From Alnus glutinosa (lineage: Eukaryota; Streptophyta; Magnoliopsida; Fagales; Betulaceae), in NCBI RefSeq assembly GCF_958979055.1, contig NC_084891.1:26063501-26127500 (forward strand): a stretch of 64,000 bases of DNA, in the 5' to 3' direction. A model generated the notes under the pieces. That model saw only the letters and a program-made list of their open reading frames with translations, did no database searches and was not told where the DNA came from. Within the stretch, counting starts at the first letter, position 1. Every line of letters begins with the position of its first letter. This document shows positions 24,898-37,100 of this stretch, piece after piece. Both the position numbers and the translations under genes were made by a program.

Positions 24898-25323
24898 AAA
24901 AAAATTGAACTCCTTAGAAAATCCACCTATCAATTAATTAAAAAAGTTCCATTTTTTTAAAAGATTTCTTCCATCAAGTTTTCAGCTAGATGCCATATGC
25001 ACAAACTCTCTTTGAAACTTATCTTTATTTGGTTTTCTTCTCTCTATCGGTCTCTGAAGGTTATCTTTCTCTCCCTCTCATGTTTCTGTTCTGGGATTGA
25101 CTCTCTCTGTCTCTGAAGGGTTCAACATATCTACTAATATAACTGGTGCCAACCAGTCACAAGAATCTTTAACTAATCTCTTTTCATCCATTCTCAAGAA
25201 CTTCAAACTTGATATCGAACTTTTCATTACAGTAATGCAACACATTCTCCATATAAATGTTTTCTATCTCCGAAGAACATATAACCAACCTTCAATCCCA
25301 AAAAGGAGCCTAATATGTAATAT
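24260..25323. other. RPS16 3' UTR and intergenic DNA
   Basis: The first 300-400 bp are probably RPS16 3' UTR. Microsatellites follow: (TC)n(TA)n at about 24633-24670 and (TA)n at about 24866-24885. A TC-rich stretch spans 25018-25115. No gene recognised. Confidence 0.5.
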
Positions 25324-25338
25324 AAATCACACTTACTA

Positions 25339-26307
25339 AACAAATAAGATCCTCTCCATTTTATCTCAAATTTTTTCTCCCCGTCTTCCTTTCTGAGAGA
25401 AAAAACCAAAAACCCTCCCCCTTTAGAGAGACTGGTTAGCCGGGGAGGGAGGCCTCGCCTCCCTCCTCCCGGCTGTGTTTTTTGTCTTCTCAGTCTTTAG
25501 GACTGTAGAGTTTTGTTCCTCCCGGTTGAACCGGTGTTGGATGTTTCTTCCCCTAGCTCTTTGGGCTATGGTGGATTTGTTGTCTTGTTTCTTTCTTGTT
25601 TTTCTTTCTGTTTTGGCAGGATGACTCTTCTTAAGAAGTCTAAGGTGGGGTGTGGCCGGCTTTAGTGTCGTCAACGGTGTGTTCTGGCCAGACTTTCTTG
25701 GTTTTTTCATCTGATTTTTGAAGTCAGATCTACGCACGTCTGTCGACTTCTGGTAGACACGTGCCATCCAGCCGTGTTCCCTGCCATATTCCGCCCTTGA
25801 TGCCGGAAGCTTCGGTCGTGTCAGTCTTTTGAGCTCGGCCCGTGGCCCCCACGCGCCAGGGCGCCTTTGCTCTCTGACTGCGCGTGTAGGCCACGCTCTG
25901 CTTTTTCAGGCCGTGCTTGGCGGCGCCTGGGTTCTATGGCGTCGGATCTACTGCTGGGTGCGTTCGGATGCGGCGCGTGTTCTACACGCGCCGCCACTCC
26001 GGTGAAGCTGCTTCCTTACCCACTGCCGGCGACTTTTTAGGGTTTTCTGCTTTTGTTGTGTATTCTCTTGTTTCTATGTACAGTTTGCCTCTGTGTGACT
26101 TAAATTTTATTGGAATTTTTATAGTAAGGGAGCTTATTTGTAATTCTAGTGAGATTTGAGATTCTGCTTAGGCAGCTGTTTTTAAGCCAGATCCTTCTAG
26201 CTTAGAGTGTGAGGGGGCTGTCCCTCATCTCTCATCTTGTATGCCTTCGGGCTTTTTAGTATCAATGTTTAGCACATGCTAAGCCGTTAAAAAAAATAAA
26301 AAATAAA
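25339..26307 (+). mobile_element. Retroposed insertion (LINE-like, non-autonomous), 969 bp, with 15-bp target duplication
   Basis: AAATCACACTTACTA occurs at 25324-25338 and again, identically, at 26308-26322. Between the copies lies a GC-richer insert that ends in an A-rich tail with T interruptions (about 26288-26307). A tail plus a 15-bp direct repeat is the signature of L1-type target-primed reverse transcription. The insert has no reverse transcriptase. Its front part resembles a LINE 5' UTR (C/T-rich start, CCCTCCCCCTTT near 25414). Just before the tail is a 3' UTR-like block with CATCTTGTATGCCTTCGGGC. It could be an internally deleted LINE or another RNA copied by LINE machinery. Confidence 0.8.
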
Positions 26308-26322
26308 AAATCACACTTACTA

Positions 26323-26984
26323 GAAGGGCTGGGAGCAACATTGATTAGAAAATTTTACCAAGTTTTATAAAATAAATGGTTCTTGATATCGTTGATCTAA
26401 AGCAGTAAACACTTATAGTCACAGTGCCAAATCCAATATATACATCTCGATAATATATGATGTCCTAACTTTTGCGAGAACCATGCTTACCCATGCCATT
26501 TAAATTTCATGCACATTTTACAAATAGGTTTACATTTTTTTTTTTAATAAAAAAAAAATCTTTTTGTGCTTTATTTTATTTTTTTCAAATATTTTATTTT
26601 TTAAAAGATGAAAAAAAAAAATATCAAAATTGAATAAGCACATTTATCTATGAAAATCACATAAACTCATAAAGGTCAATTCCTCCTCTCTACCTTCCAG
26701 CCCAGCCCAGCCCAGCCCAACCCAAAAAGAGTTGTTGGGTATGCTTGGATGTCATTAAAAATATTGACATTTTTTTAATAATAATTTAAGAGAGAATTGA
26801 TAACGTGGTGAAAATTTGAGAATTCAATGCGTAATAGCTGGCACCGGAAAGAAGATGTGGTGGGCTCCAGACTTGCCACGTAGAGAAAGGTCTGCTCAAA
26901 CGTCTAAGCCTCGATCGAAGCCTTGAGAAGAAAGCAGCACCCAGAAGAGACACAGAGAGAGAGAGAGAGAGAGAGAAAAGAGAG
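26323..26984. other. Intergenic DNA and presumed promoter of the next gene
   Basis: A/T-rich stretch with homopolymers (26535-26625), a short CCCAG repeat (26699-26720) and a GA repeat (about 26953-26975) just before the ATG at 26985, probably in the 5' UTR. No clear TATA box identified. Confidence 0.45.
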
Positions 26985-27455
26985 ATGGAAGAGATCAGGT
27001 CTTCGCCACCGCCAGCCGCCTCGAACACCATGAGAAAACAAGAAACCTCGGCGACTTCACGCATGAAGAAGGATTGCCTTTGGTTCGCCGCTTCGATGCA
27101 AGAGGGTTTTGGCTACGCCAAAGCCGGATTCATCGGCCTGGTATATATTTCCACTCTCTTTTCGCTTCGCTCTCGATCTGTCATGCATTTTACAATTGAT
27201 AGATCATCGATCACGACGTCATGCTCAAATGCTTTTAGTTAGAATATTTATTCCTATACCTATGGGTGTTTTAATTTTATGTGCTTTAATGGGTAATCCT
27301 TGTTGATATGGAAAACTTGGAAGAAGCAGACGAAGAAGTTGACGGCAAGGAACGAGAAGGAAGCCACCGAAGCCGACCTACTGGCTGCTAAGATGCAGGT
27401 TGAAGCTGCTGACGCTGCCGAGGAAGCCAAGAAGAGACTTGACAAAACTATGTAA
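26985..27455 (+). CDS. Small two-exon protein of unknown function (93 aa)
   Basis: Exon 1 is 26985-27140, with donor CTG|GTATAT. Exon 2 is 27330-27455, ending in TAA. The intron is phase 0, and the product is 93 residues. Residues 1-27 are polar (MEEIRSSPPPAASN onward). Residues 28-52 (KKDCLWFAASMQEGFGYAKAG) look like a conserved amphipathic or weakly hydrophobic block. Residues 53-93 are a K/E/A-rich helix (ATEADLLAAKMQVEAADAAE) that could form a coiled coil. I do not recognise the family, but codon-like composition on both sides of a clean intron supports a real gene. The acceptor is AAGCAG, a tandem NAGNAG site, so an isoform with one extra Gln (94 aa, exon starting 27327) is possible. Confidence 0.7.
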
Positions 27456-27929
27456 TTAATTCTACCCAACAGCAATATAATGTTAAAAGTATTAATTTAA
27501 GCTTTTTGATTATCAATAATTTAACGTATATGGTATCAGCTGAAGTTCGAATTTCACTTTTTAATTTTCTAAATTTCAATTTAATTTAATTTTTTTTTTT
27601 TTTTAAGTTAAATATTATGTGTTGGGCACTATTAATTAAATTATTAAATTAATAATTTATAATTCGAAGTTTTAAAAGAACTCGTGATTTAACAAATAAA
27701 AATGACAAATATTGTGATATTTTTTTGGGATTAATACGTCTCGATCATCTCAGACATATCTAGATGGTAGATAGAATCATAGAAAGCTGATAAACAATGT
27801 AAAGGAGGACATATATCGTGGGCTGGATTATTTGCACCCCAAGAATATTGTGGAGGAATTAGAGCTTAGTACTTCTAGTGGTCATATTGGGCCAGATTGG
27901 GCCCGTGGGCTCTTGGTTACGAGACTGTA
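27456..27929. other. Intergenic DNA between the small gene and the copia remnant
   Basis: AT-rich sequence with a T run at about 27590-27605 and short repeat words. No gene recognised. It should contain the 3' UTR of the 93-aa gene. Confidence 0.5.
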
Positions 27930-29219
27930 AGGAGTCAAGACTTACGTAATTTTGGCAATGAAATGAGATTTACTGTATCCAAGAAATACACATGATTTGG
28001 ACTGGAAAGAAAATTTGTGGGTACTATAAGGTCTAAGATAAGGCCAACGTTCACACCCAAAAACTTTCAAAACTTTATAGTCAGGTGTTTTTGTTAAACA
28101 AAAGCTCATAATTAAGGAGATTTCATCCCGATTGACTGTTCGAAAGGAACATGTGAGTGAGCAAGCAAAGACAGACCAGTGTCAACAATTTGTCTGTGTT
28201 TTCGTTCTACAATGCCATTCTGATGATGAGTATGAGGACAAGTTTTGCGATGGGGAATCCCATGCGAGGCAAAATTTTTTTGTAAAGCAACAAATTCTCT
28301 CCCGCCATCAGTTTGTACGGCTTGAATTGAATGGTTAAAAAAATTTTCAATCATTATTTTATATTGGGAAAACACGGAAAACCTAAGATTTGCAAGTAAT
28401 AGGAAAAAACCAGAAATACTTGTTGAAATAATTCACAATGCACAAGAAATAATGTTTGTTATTAGATGATAAAATAGGAGCAGGACCTCATACATCAAGA
28501 TAAATAAGATCTAGAGGATCTTTTGATATTGACATAGAAGCACCAAAATGAAGTCTGTAATTTGCCTTGTTGACACGCAAAACATAGCTAGGTTGATTTA
28601 TTTGACTGAGCTGGGAGACGGTGCTTGGACAAAACATGACGAACTAATGGAATGGTAGGATGGCCAAGGCGAAGGTGCCATTGGTCAACGGAGACACGTT
28701 CACCAACAAAAGCAATAGTAGCGGATGAGGATGGAGACAAAGATGGCCAAGGATGGAGACCTCCCCTACTCGGGCCTTAAAGAAGGATACTCCCTGAGTA
28801 TAGATCCTTAACACGGAAAAAATAAGAATGAAACTCAATAATTACGTGATTATCATGAGCAAACAGTAAACTGATTAATAGAAATTAGATTTTTTTTTGA
28901 ATTTGAGGAACATGCAATAAATTGGACTAGGAGAATTTTTGGTGAGAGGAAAAATTTGAGCAAGTTCAGTGTGAAGAATATTCAAACCTTGACCATTACC
29001 AACTTTGATTTGATCTGTGCCTTTGTATTCATTAGCCCTGAGATTGAGGTTTGACAAATCATTGGTGAGATGATGGGTTGATGATCCAGTGTCGGGATAC
29101 CAATTGAAATCTGGTTGAGAATGTGGAGTGGTCAGATATGCAGCAGGATTGGGGGATTCATTGTGGTACGATTGTAGCATTTGGAGGCTTGATGTCCAAT
29201 ACTGTTGCATATTTGACAA
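27930..29219 (-). pseudogene. pol: copia pol remnant: protease, pre-integrase and integrase
   Basis: Protease: WYPDTGSSTHHLTNDL at about 29060-29110, with the DTGSS catalytic motif. Pre-integrase: WHLRLGHP near 28670, part of the His/Cys zinc motif. Integrase: TDGGREFV and NGIVERKHR at about 28180-28320, matching the catalytic D...E region. Further degenerate integrase tail (KVLKVFGC, CVFLGYS) can be followed to about 27950 in another frame. Stops, for example near 28100 and in 28380-28560, and at least two frame changes break it. Confidence 0.8.
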
Positions 29220-30053
29220 ATTGGATGATTGGTGGAAGAACTCTGAAATGACTGAGGGATACCATGTACACGTCCTCTACCCTGGCCTCGGCTAGAAGAT
29301 TGTCCATATTGATGTGAATAATTCTTTTGGAATTTGCCAGTGTTGGTAGTGTTGTGTTGAGCAACGTTCACAGTGGGAACAACTATATCACCTGCAATAT
29401 GGAAAGATTCAACTCGCTGTTCATGAGTCAATAAATGACTATATAAGTCCTGAAGAAAGATAGGTTCAAGACGAGTTGTAACAGTGGTGACAAGTGAGTC
29501 ATATTCTTAACTCAGCCCTGCAAGGATGTAGGACACTAGTTCAGAGTCTTTGAGAGGCTCATTAATGGCAGCCAAGGTTTGTGCCATTGTGTGTGCCTTT
29601 TGAAAATAATCTGAAATAGACATATCACCCTTCTTCAACGTTGCAAGTTGATAGCAGTACTGCATTACACGTGCCTTGGATTTAGAGGCAAAAGTCTTTT
29701 CCAAGGTGACCCAAACTTCACGTGAAGTTTTAAGGTTAACAATATAAGTCGAGATTTTTAGAAAGAGAAGAAATCAAGGTACACATAATAAGTTTATCTT
29801 GTTGATACCAGGTTGAGTAGTTTAGATTTTCAACCATAGCAGCTAAGGTGGAAGAGCTGCTGCTGGAGGAGGCAATACGACGTGAAGGACATGGGATATC
29901 TCCAGTGACATAACCAAATAAATGTGCCCTTCCAAATAAGGGACAATTATTGTGCACCATGTTGGGTGGTTGTCACGTGTCAATTTGTGAATTGATATAT
30001 AGTTGGATGAGGTTTTGTAGAGTTTGAGGTGAAATGGATAATGCTGCAGACAT
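29130..30053 (-). pseudogene. gag: copia gag remnant
   Basis: The ATG at 30053 lies 54 bp after the primer binding site and starts MSAALSISPQTLQNL. A stop and frame change follow near 29970. The UBN2-type gag middle is recognisable at 29507-29960 (ENLNYSTWYQQDKL; YCYQLATLKKGDMSISDYFQ). The zinc knuckle CQICNSIGHQASKCYNR (CX2CX4HX4C) is at about 29165-29220. Confidence 0.8.
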
Positions 30054-30106
30054 AATGGTAGATAAAAGTGGAAAAGAAAAAGGAAGCCCTTGACGTTAGT
30101 CTCTAG

Positions 30107-30118
30107 GCTCTGATACCA
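30107..30118 (-). other. Primer binding site of the copia element
   Basis: TGGTATCAGAGC on the minus strand, complementary to the 3' end of plant initiator tRNA-Met. It lies 5 bp from the proposed LTR end. Confidence 0.85.
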
Positions 30119-30123
30119 TATAA

Positions 30124-30243
30124 TGAACAATAAAGATTGTTTGTAATGTCTCAATGAGGACTTTGTTTTCTATTGTATTTATAACTAATATACGAAGTTT
30201 AAAATTACAAACAAACTATCCAACTCATCTCGAGTTTGTTACA
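30124..30243 (-). repeat. Putative short 5' LTR (120 bp)
   Basis: On the minus strand it starts TGTAACAAACTCGAG and ends TTTATTGTTCA, so it has TG...CA ends with inverted TGTAACAA/TTGTTCA termini. It contains TATAAATACAAT near the middle. The 3' LTR needed for confirmation is missing, so the outer boundary is tentative. Confidence 0.55.
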
Positions 30244-31180
30244 GAGATTTAAATTACAAAAATAAAGTGAGATATTGGAGATACAATTATCTCATAGAAT
30301 CATAGACTTGGTCTTGTCTCTTATCGTCAGTTACAGCTGGATGACTTGTATCTGAAGGAATTAATCCAATAATCCCACCCTTTATCCCCACGCCTGCGAA
30401 GAAAATCCTTTATGGCGTGGGCGAGTTAGCTCCTAGGTGCCCTTGGCATAGAGCTAGCTTGTGCTAAGTAATGTAACGGGCAGCGGCAGCGCGCGTTGCA
30501 GGGCGCTTAGTAGCTGAATTTCATACAATAGTGCAGTGCTGCTTCACACCAGAGATTCCAATGGGTTCTTTGATGGGATAAAGGGAGAAGCCTTCTCACA
30601 TTAGGTAGAGGATGAGTGGAGTGTACTTGAATAAAAAGGCCAAGGTAGAACTGGCCAGGATGTCGAGGCAGTGAGTGGCATCGAGGGAGCAGAGCTAGGA
30701 GGGGAGAGGAGTGGAGGGTGGAAGCTTGAAGGGCTGGTACGGTTGTTGTTGTAATGCTATTAGTAATGGTATTAGTTCTGAATGCTAATTTATAGAGATT
30801 AAAAACACTTTCAACGCATTTTCATTTGAGAATAAGCGCAGCATTTTAGGTTCTTGGAGAGAACCTAGATCTCACAACAAGAGGGTGATTTTGAATTAAT
30901 TATTCTGTCTCTAGGAAAAATAAAGGCTAAGTCATCGATCAAGCGATTCTTATGAGAATACAAACCTAATATGACTAGAATATATTGACTTAAATTACTT
31001 AACGTAGAAACAAAAACTAACAAGAAAATAAAGATAATAACGATTATATGGAAAGAAATAAAATTGGTTATATTCTTTCTAGCAGAGATTTATTTTTCCC
31101 AAATCTAAGAGAGGAAGCAATATTGTAGATGTATAAATCATCAAGTGATACAAATCCAGCAATTGTTTCTTGAAATTTGA
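30244..31180. other. Intergenic DNA between copia LTR and RGL1
   Basis: Includes a GC/GA-rich block of unknown origin (about 30380-30760) and AT-rich sequence with the RGL1 3' UTR below 31181. No gene recognised. Confidence 0.5.
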
Positions 31181-34100
31181 TCAGGAGGGTGGGGCTTCAA
31201 AGCGAATGTAGTCATACATGATCCCCTGGAGAGCGGGCATAAGGCCGGTGCTTTGTGTTTGTGTCAGGAAAATAGTATTATCCCCAACCATAACCAAACT
31301 GCCACCTACTTCCACGTTGAACAGCCGGTACAGTCCATGGATTCCATGTCTAGCAATTGTGTTGTCGTGACCAATCACTCCACTTGAAAATATCGGTGGA
31401 TCTGCTTTTGGATCATTTACCCTAACCTTTCATAGAGAGAGGGAAAAAAAGAAGAAAAAGTGTAAATTTACATGCAAATAATGACTTAAAAGGGAGTTGT
31501 AACATGGGATTTGGATCGGATAGTTGTTCGGACAGTTTGAAAAAGTGCAAGTACTTGCTTACTGGCTTGCCTAGCAATACGAGCAGTTAATTGCACCGAT
31601 CTTGATCCCATAATCAGACCCATAAACATCAGGATAATTATTACTCAATGTCAATATTTAGTGGCGGATCAATTATGAAGGCCTTATACCTGTAATTCAG
31701 AGATATGCACCGTAGCAAGTGCCAATCGGAGTTTATAGGCTCCGGTTGTATCCACTTGGTCGAGTTTGAACTTGATTTGCCATGTGGTTCCTTGATATGT
31801 ATCATCATTTATTTTCCTACCATACAAACAAGATTTTATTACATGCGATATGATGGACAAAGTTGTATTCAAATTGGATTAAGTTAATTTTTGGGTTAAC
31901 TACATTTATCTTCTCTAATTAATATATGAGAAACTTTTGGTTTAAAAAAAGAAATGGACAATAGATAAATGTGTAACATCTCTCTTAATATATTTTTTTG
32001 CAATGTCTCCTCAATATTTCAATGCTTGTATTGCCCCCACCTAATTAATCTACCACAACTGGGATTGTAATATTCTCATTTCGCAACTCAAAATGATAAA
32101 AATATCCTCCATAAAAAAAATTAATATATATAGATTGGGGATATATTGCAAAAATTAAAACATTTGGAGACATTGCAAAAAAGTTGATAGTTGGAGGAGG
32201 TAAATGTAGTTTCTCCTAAATTCTAAACATCATTTGAAAAATAAAACCATGTAGAGCATTTACAATGGTTTGTGCATTTTTAAATAAAACCATTTAAATG
32301 AGGTAAATGTAGTTAAAGGAGACAAATTGCATTTTAAACATCATTTAATAAATAAAACCATTATATAAAAGATGGGCTTATTTTTATGGCATGCCACGGG
32401 GAAGAACGAGTAATTCTATAAGTCTTTCATGTGTCACTCTTGTGTGACTGTGTTCCTTTAAAAATGATGTGGCTTTTAAAATCATCATTTGATAAAAATT
32501 CAATAGTGATCAATCACAGGCCTAATGATGATGTTAAAAGTCACTTTATTTTTGGAAGGACACAAAAATAACACACGAGGAGTCTTAGCATTACTTGGAA
32601 AGAACTTTACCTGGTAACCTGAGCAAAGAACCAATCTTTCCGATAGTCGCTAACACCAACTGTGTAAATCAAATCTTCGTCGGGATATAAATCTGCATAT
32701 CTTTCCCATAATCCATATTGCCTAAATCTGCCGATTTAAGAAAAATGTACAAGAATTTACAATTAGCCTAGCTTAATAGAAGTTGAGTATTTAAAATTAC
32801 TCTTTCCAATAAAACTCGAAGAACCAATCTCATAATATTAACCAAACGAGTCCAACGTTCAAACTAACACTTGATTGTATACTCCTAAAAATTGCAAGAA
32901 AAGTAGCCAACCTGTCAGGATGATTCACAAAAAGTGGGTTAATATACTTCGGATCAGGATCGGGAATGTAAAATTCAGCAGCAGTGCGATCTGGGATGCC
33001 TATTTCCCATAGGGTAGGGCCATCTCTTGGAGGCTCAAATACTAGATCACCCACATCAATATCACTACCTGCTCTTCTACATGTCAGTCTTGCAAGATTT
33101 TTATGAATAAGTAAACAATAATGATATTTAATATATTGTTATGTAATTTTATAATGCGACAGTGAAAATTAGTTATTATTATTATTATTATTTAATAAGT
33201 GCTAATTTAAAGACTAATTTTCATTGACACATTAATAATTATAGGATAAATTTCATTTATCCCCTATTTTTTTTACCTCTTTTGCAATGCTCCTCACAAA
33301 GTTCAATTTTTCTCAATTTAATGTATCGAATTTTTATATTTTTGCAATGTCTCCATTCCATTAGGATTTTCTGTTAAATCCTAAAAGAGATATGTAAAAT
33401 TCTCAAAATACTCTGATTTTTTTTTTAAATAAATAATAATAATAAAAAATTGGATGGGTCCCAAGTGACCTGTGGGTCTGGTCAGACCATACCCATGATG
33501 GGTCTGGTGACCCATGACCCACCGCGGTTCACAAGGTGACCTTTCGTTAGGTCACTTTTTTTATTTTTTTATTTTTATTTTGCTTTATATTTTTTTTATT
33601 TTTTATTTGTAAGTAAGGATAAATTTAGAATTTTATAAAATTTTGAGGGGTATAAAGGTAATTTTACCTATTCTACAGTTTGATTTAATCCCAAACCTTA
33701 GAGGAGGGGGACATTGTAAAAACTAAAAGTTCGATACACTAAATTAAGAGAAATTAAATTTTAAGGATATTGCAAAATGGGTAAAACATTCAAGAATATG
33801 AATTAATTTTCTCTAAATTATATAACAATTGCGTAACAATTTACTGAATAGCATTAAGTATGAACAAAATAAGAAGTTAGAAAAACTCAAAAACTCATTA
33901 AAATGAGAAGTTAGGAAAAGTCATTAAAAGTAAGGACAGGACCTGCGGTTATGGTAATTACAACCTCGTATTGATAATCACCAACAAAGCCAGGAACCCA
34001 TGCATTAAGATTATAATCACCACTTTGTATGTTGTTGATGCAGAAGTTACCATCTATGTCTGTTCTTGTCCAAAATTGATAACCCTGAAATTAATATACA

Positions 34101-37100
34101 CATTTATTGTTACTTGAAGTGTAATTACTGTCTTTGACATGACCAATTTTTTATTTTTTCTCAAAAAAGGAGAAAAGAAAAGAGATCAATTGAAAAACAT
34201 TCTATTAGAAGAAAATAGCGATTTTAAAATGTTAATGAGAATAAGATTTTAAAAATTGCAGTTTAGCGTTTTATAGAATCTGCAGTCTGAAAAATTAGTG
34301 CTTTAATCTACCTTTAAAATCATGCATTTTTTTATAAAATACACCTCATTTGTTTGCTGTGTGAAAAACGTTCACGTTTTTAAATCCCTTTTTTTTTTTT
34401 TTAATTTTTTTCAAATGCACTATCAAGTGAAACACTTCTCGCAATTTTGTTTAAAACGTGTATATTTGACCTGTGAAATTACAATGTCAAACGGACTCTA
34501 ACTAAATAATTGAAGAAATTAACATATGCTGTGCGTAATTGATGGCGAGGATGACCAAAGTTAAAATAAAAGTAATGTTACTCTTTACAATTACTTAAAA
34601 AACGTCATGCCAATTGGAGTGAAATTAGTGCAAATTAATCAACCATGCTAATAAATCACCTTGCATTCTGTTTGCCAGGATCCAACGTCTCCAGGGGGTG
34701 CCAAGCCCACATAAGCAAAGTTTGCAGGAATGTACTCATCACTTAAATACCTGGGCAAGGGAAACTATAAAATTTTCGATTTTCGATCCCATATATATAT
34801 AGCCAAATAAGAGATTTCGAACATGTTGGGGTAACAATTGTTTTTTTTTTTTTATTATATTTTATTATTTTTCAAAAACATGTTTGAGTTGTTTTTTAGA
34901 ACTCAAATTCTATTCAGATTTTTTTTTTTTTTTAAGGTTTTCTAAACCATCTAAACATAATTTCAAAAAACAAATTCTTTCGGTATTTGTAATTCTGAAT
35001 ATAATATAAAAAATCACACGCCCAAATAAGTCCAAAAAAATGTAATTTAGGAGCAAATTCTTTCGCTAGAGGGTTGATTCTTGTAGATTAAATTCACTGA
35101 TACAAAGACAATAGGTGCAAGCATTTAAAAAGTGTTAGGAAGATTGACACTTCGGAAAATCTTTTGGTGACGCCGTAATATAAACACACCAAATACGTGT
35201 TTTAAAACAACATCATAGAAATGAACTCGTTTTGGAGTATTTGAAAACAAAAAATGACGGTTTAAAAATATGAAAAAAATTTGCATTTTCAAAATACATG
35301 CAAGACATTGTGTTTTTAAAAGTCCACGATTAAACAGTGATTTTAAAGGTTAAATTATAATTTACCAAATATTTAATTGTATTTTTTAAAATCGCATTCT
35401 CATTTACTGTGTTTTAAAATTAACATTTTTTAAAATTTTTCATTTTAAAACCGTTAAACCAAATGAATAATTTAAATTTATCGAAGTCAACAAAATGCAA
35501 TCTTAAAATTTGGATAATAATAACTAGTACATCTCTTAATGATGCCAACAAAAGAGTACGTACAATTAATTTGTTGGATACTTTATGTGATATGATTCTA
35601 ATACTTGAGAAAATCATTATCATAGGAGCTGAGTCAACAAACTTTTAATTTGTTTTTTAAGAAGATGGTTCTAGTTGAAAATATTTTTGGTGTTTAGTTC
35701 GTACAAAAAATAGCGACTACGGGCAATAGTTGATGACGGCAAAAAACAGCCGAAAACTTTAGGGATGTTAATGGAAACCATTTTTCGGGTCAAACTCAAA
35801 AATCATCATTTTTAACCGTACCAAACACTAAAAAATATTAAAAATATTTTACCCCAAATTAAAAGGATCCTTAAGGGGATTATTATTTCAAAAAGAATAA
35901 AAAGTAAAATACCAAACCGAATTAAGGTCATCGAAGTACCTGTCTCGGATTTGTAGCCTACCACTAAGAGTGCCCCTTTGATCGGATGATTGAAAATCCT
36001 CAGAAGCCGGAAAATCGTAGGGCCAGCTTTCAACTTCAATCATCATCTGAAGAACAATTAAAAGTTTATTTATTTAATTTTTTCTAAAATTAGGTTAGGC
36101 TAGTTTCACCAATGAGCCAAATAGTATCAAGCGTAGAGGCCCAACCAACATACATCAGACTAATTCCCGACCCAATACTCTACGCTACTTAAGATATTGA
36201 GCATTGAATCATAAACTTTGTCTAAATGATTGGCCCCAAGACGGGGTAGCACTTTCAAATTTCAAACTATCTACCGTCCCAAGCGCTCCATTATAATGCC
36301 ATGCACCCCTTGGGGTTTAAAAAAAAGAAAACCCTTTTATATATATATATATATAGTCTCAGTTTGAAATAACTGACTTGATTTTTAGCATCCTCCCAAA
36401 GGCGAAGTGGGTCTTCTCCATCCAATACAGAATTAAGATATATAAAGGTAGGGCCAAAGACTTTCTTCCATGGCTCATCCGGTTTCAGTTTCAGCACAAG
36501 ATCCTCTCCTCCATAGTGAGCACTGATAAACATCTGGTCGTAACAAATTTAGGGAAGACAAGCATTAGTCATGGACTCCCTCCACTTTTGAAGGGTTATA
36601 TATATATATTTATATATTTTAAGTACACATTTTGGGCAAATTTTTCTTAATTTGGCACGTGACCCCTTAAAAAGCAGTCCAAAAATATTAAGTATATACA
36701 AAACAAACGTTGTCCCATACGGCCTAAAAAAAAAAAAAAAAGTCTTCAAGGAGTAGCTCAATCGGCTGGGGATCACGCCTTATGAAGCGGAGGTCTTTAG
36801 TTCGAATCCCCTTTCCCCCTCTTGTGTGACATGTCAAAAAAAAAAAAAAAAAATGGTCCCATACAAATTTGGTCTAAATTTAAACTAGAACTGATAATAT
36901 TTGTCGGTTGTTAAAAAAGTTTTACCTGCAATACTTTACCGATAGTGAAAATGAAGGATTGAAAATAAAACTTTAGCATTATGAGTATAATGTAGTTTAA
37001 CATTCAGACTTTTTCAGGAATTATCAAATATTTCTGAATTGATTTGTGCCAATGGTTTGTTCTTATGTTAACTCTTCTCGTTTCTACCGCAACTACATAA

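Larger units (their letters stand above)
27930..30243 (-). mobile_element. Truncated Ty1/copia retrotransposon
   Basis: The minus strand carries, in order, a short 5' LTR, a tRNA-Met-type primer binding site, gag with a CCHC knuckle, a protease motif, a pre-integrase zinc motif and an integrase core. Recognisable coding sequence stops near 27930, within or just after integrase. Reverse transcriptase, RNase H and the 3' LTR are missing. That order (integrase before reverse transcriptase) is the copia arrangement. Frameshifts and stops in every segment show it is inactive. Confidence 0.85.

Noticed and set aside
28112-28375. A functional integrase gene
   Set aside because: The ORF is only the core of copia integrase. 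It runs into stops on both sides and lacks the rest of pol.
36745-36815. A tRNA gene on the plus strand
   Set aside because: The A and B boxes are present, but the acceptor stem does not close, and a TTGTGTGACATGT block plus A tail follows. This fits a tRNA-derived SINE.
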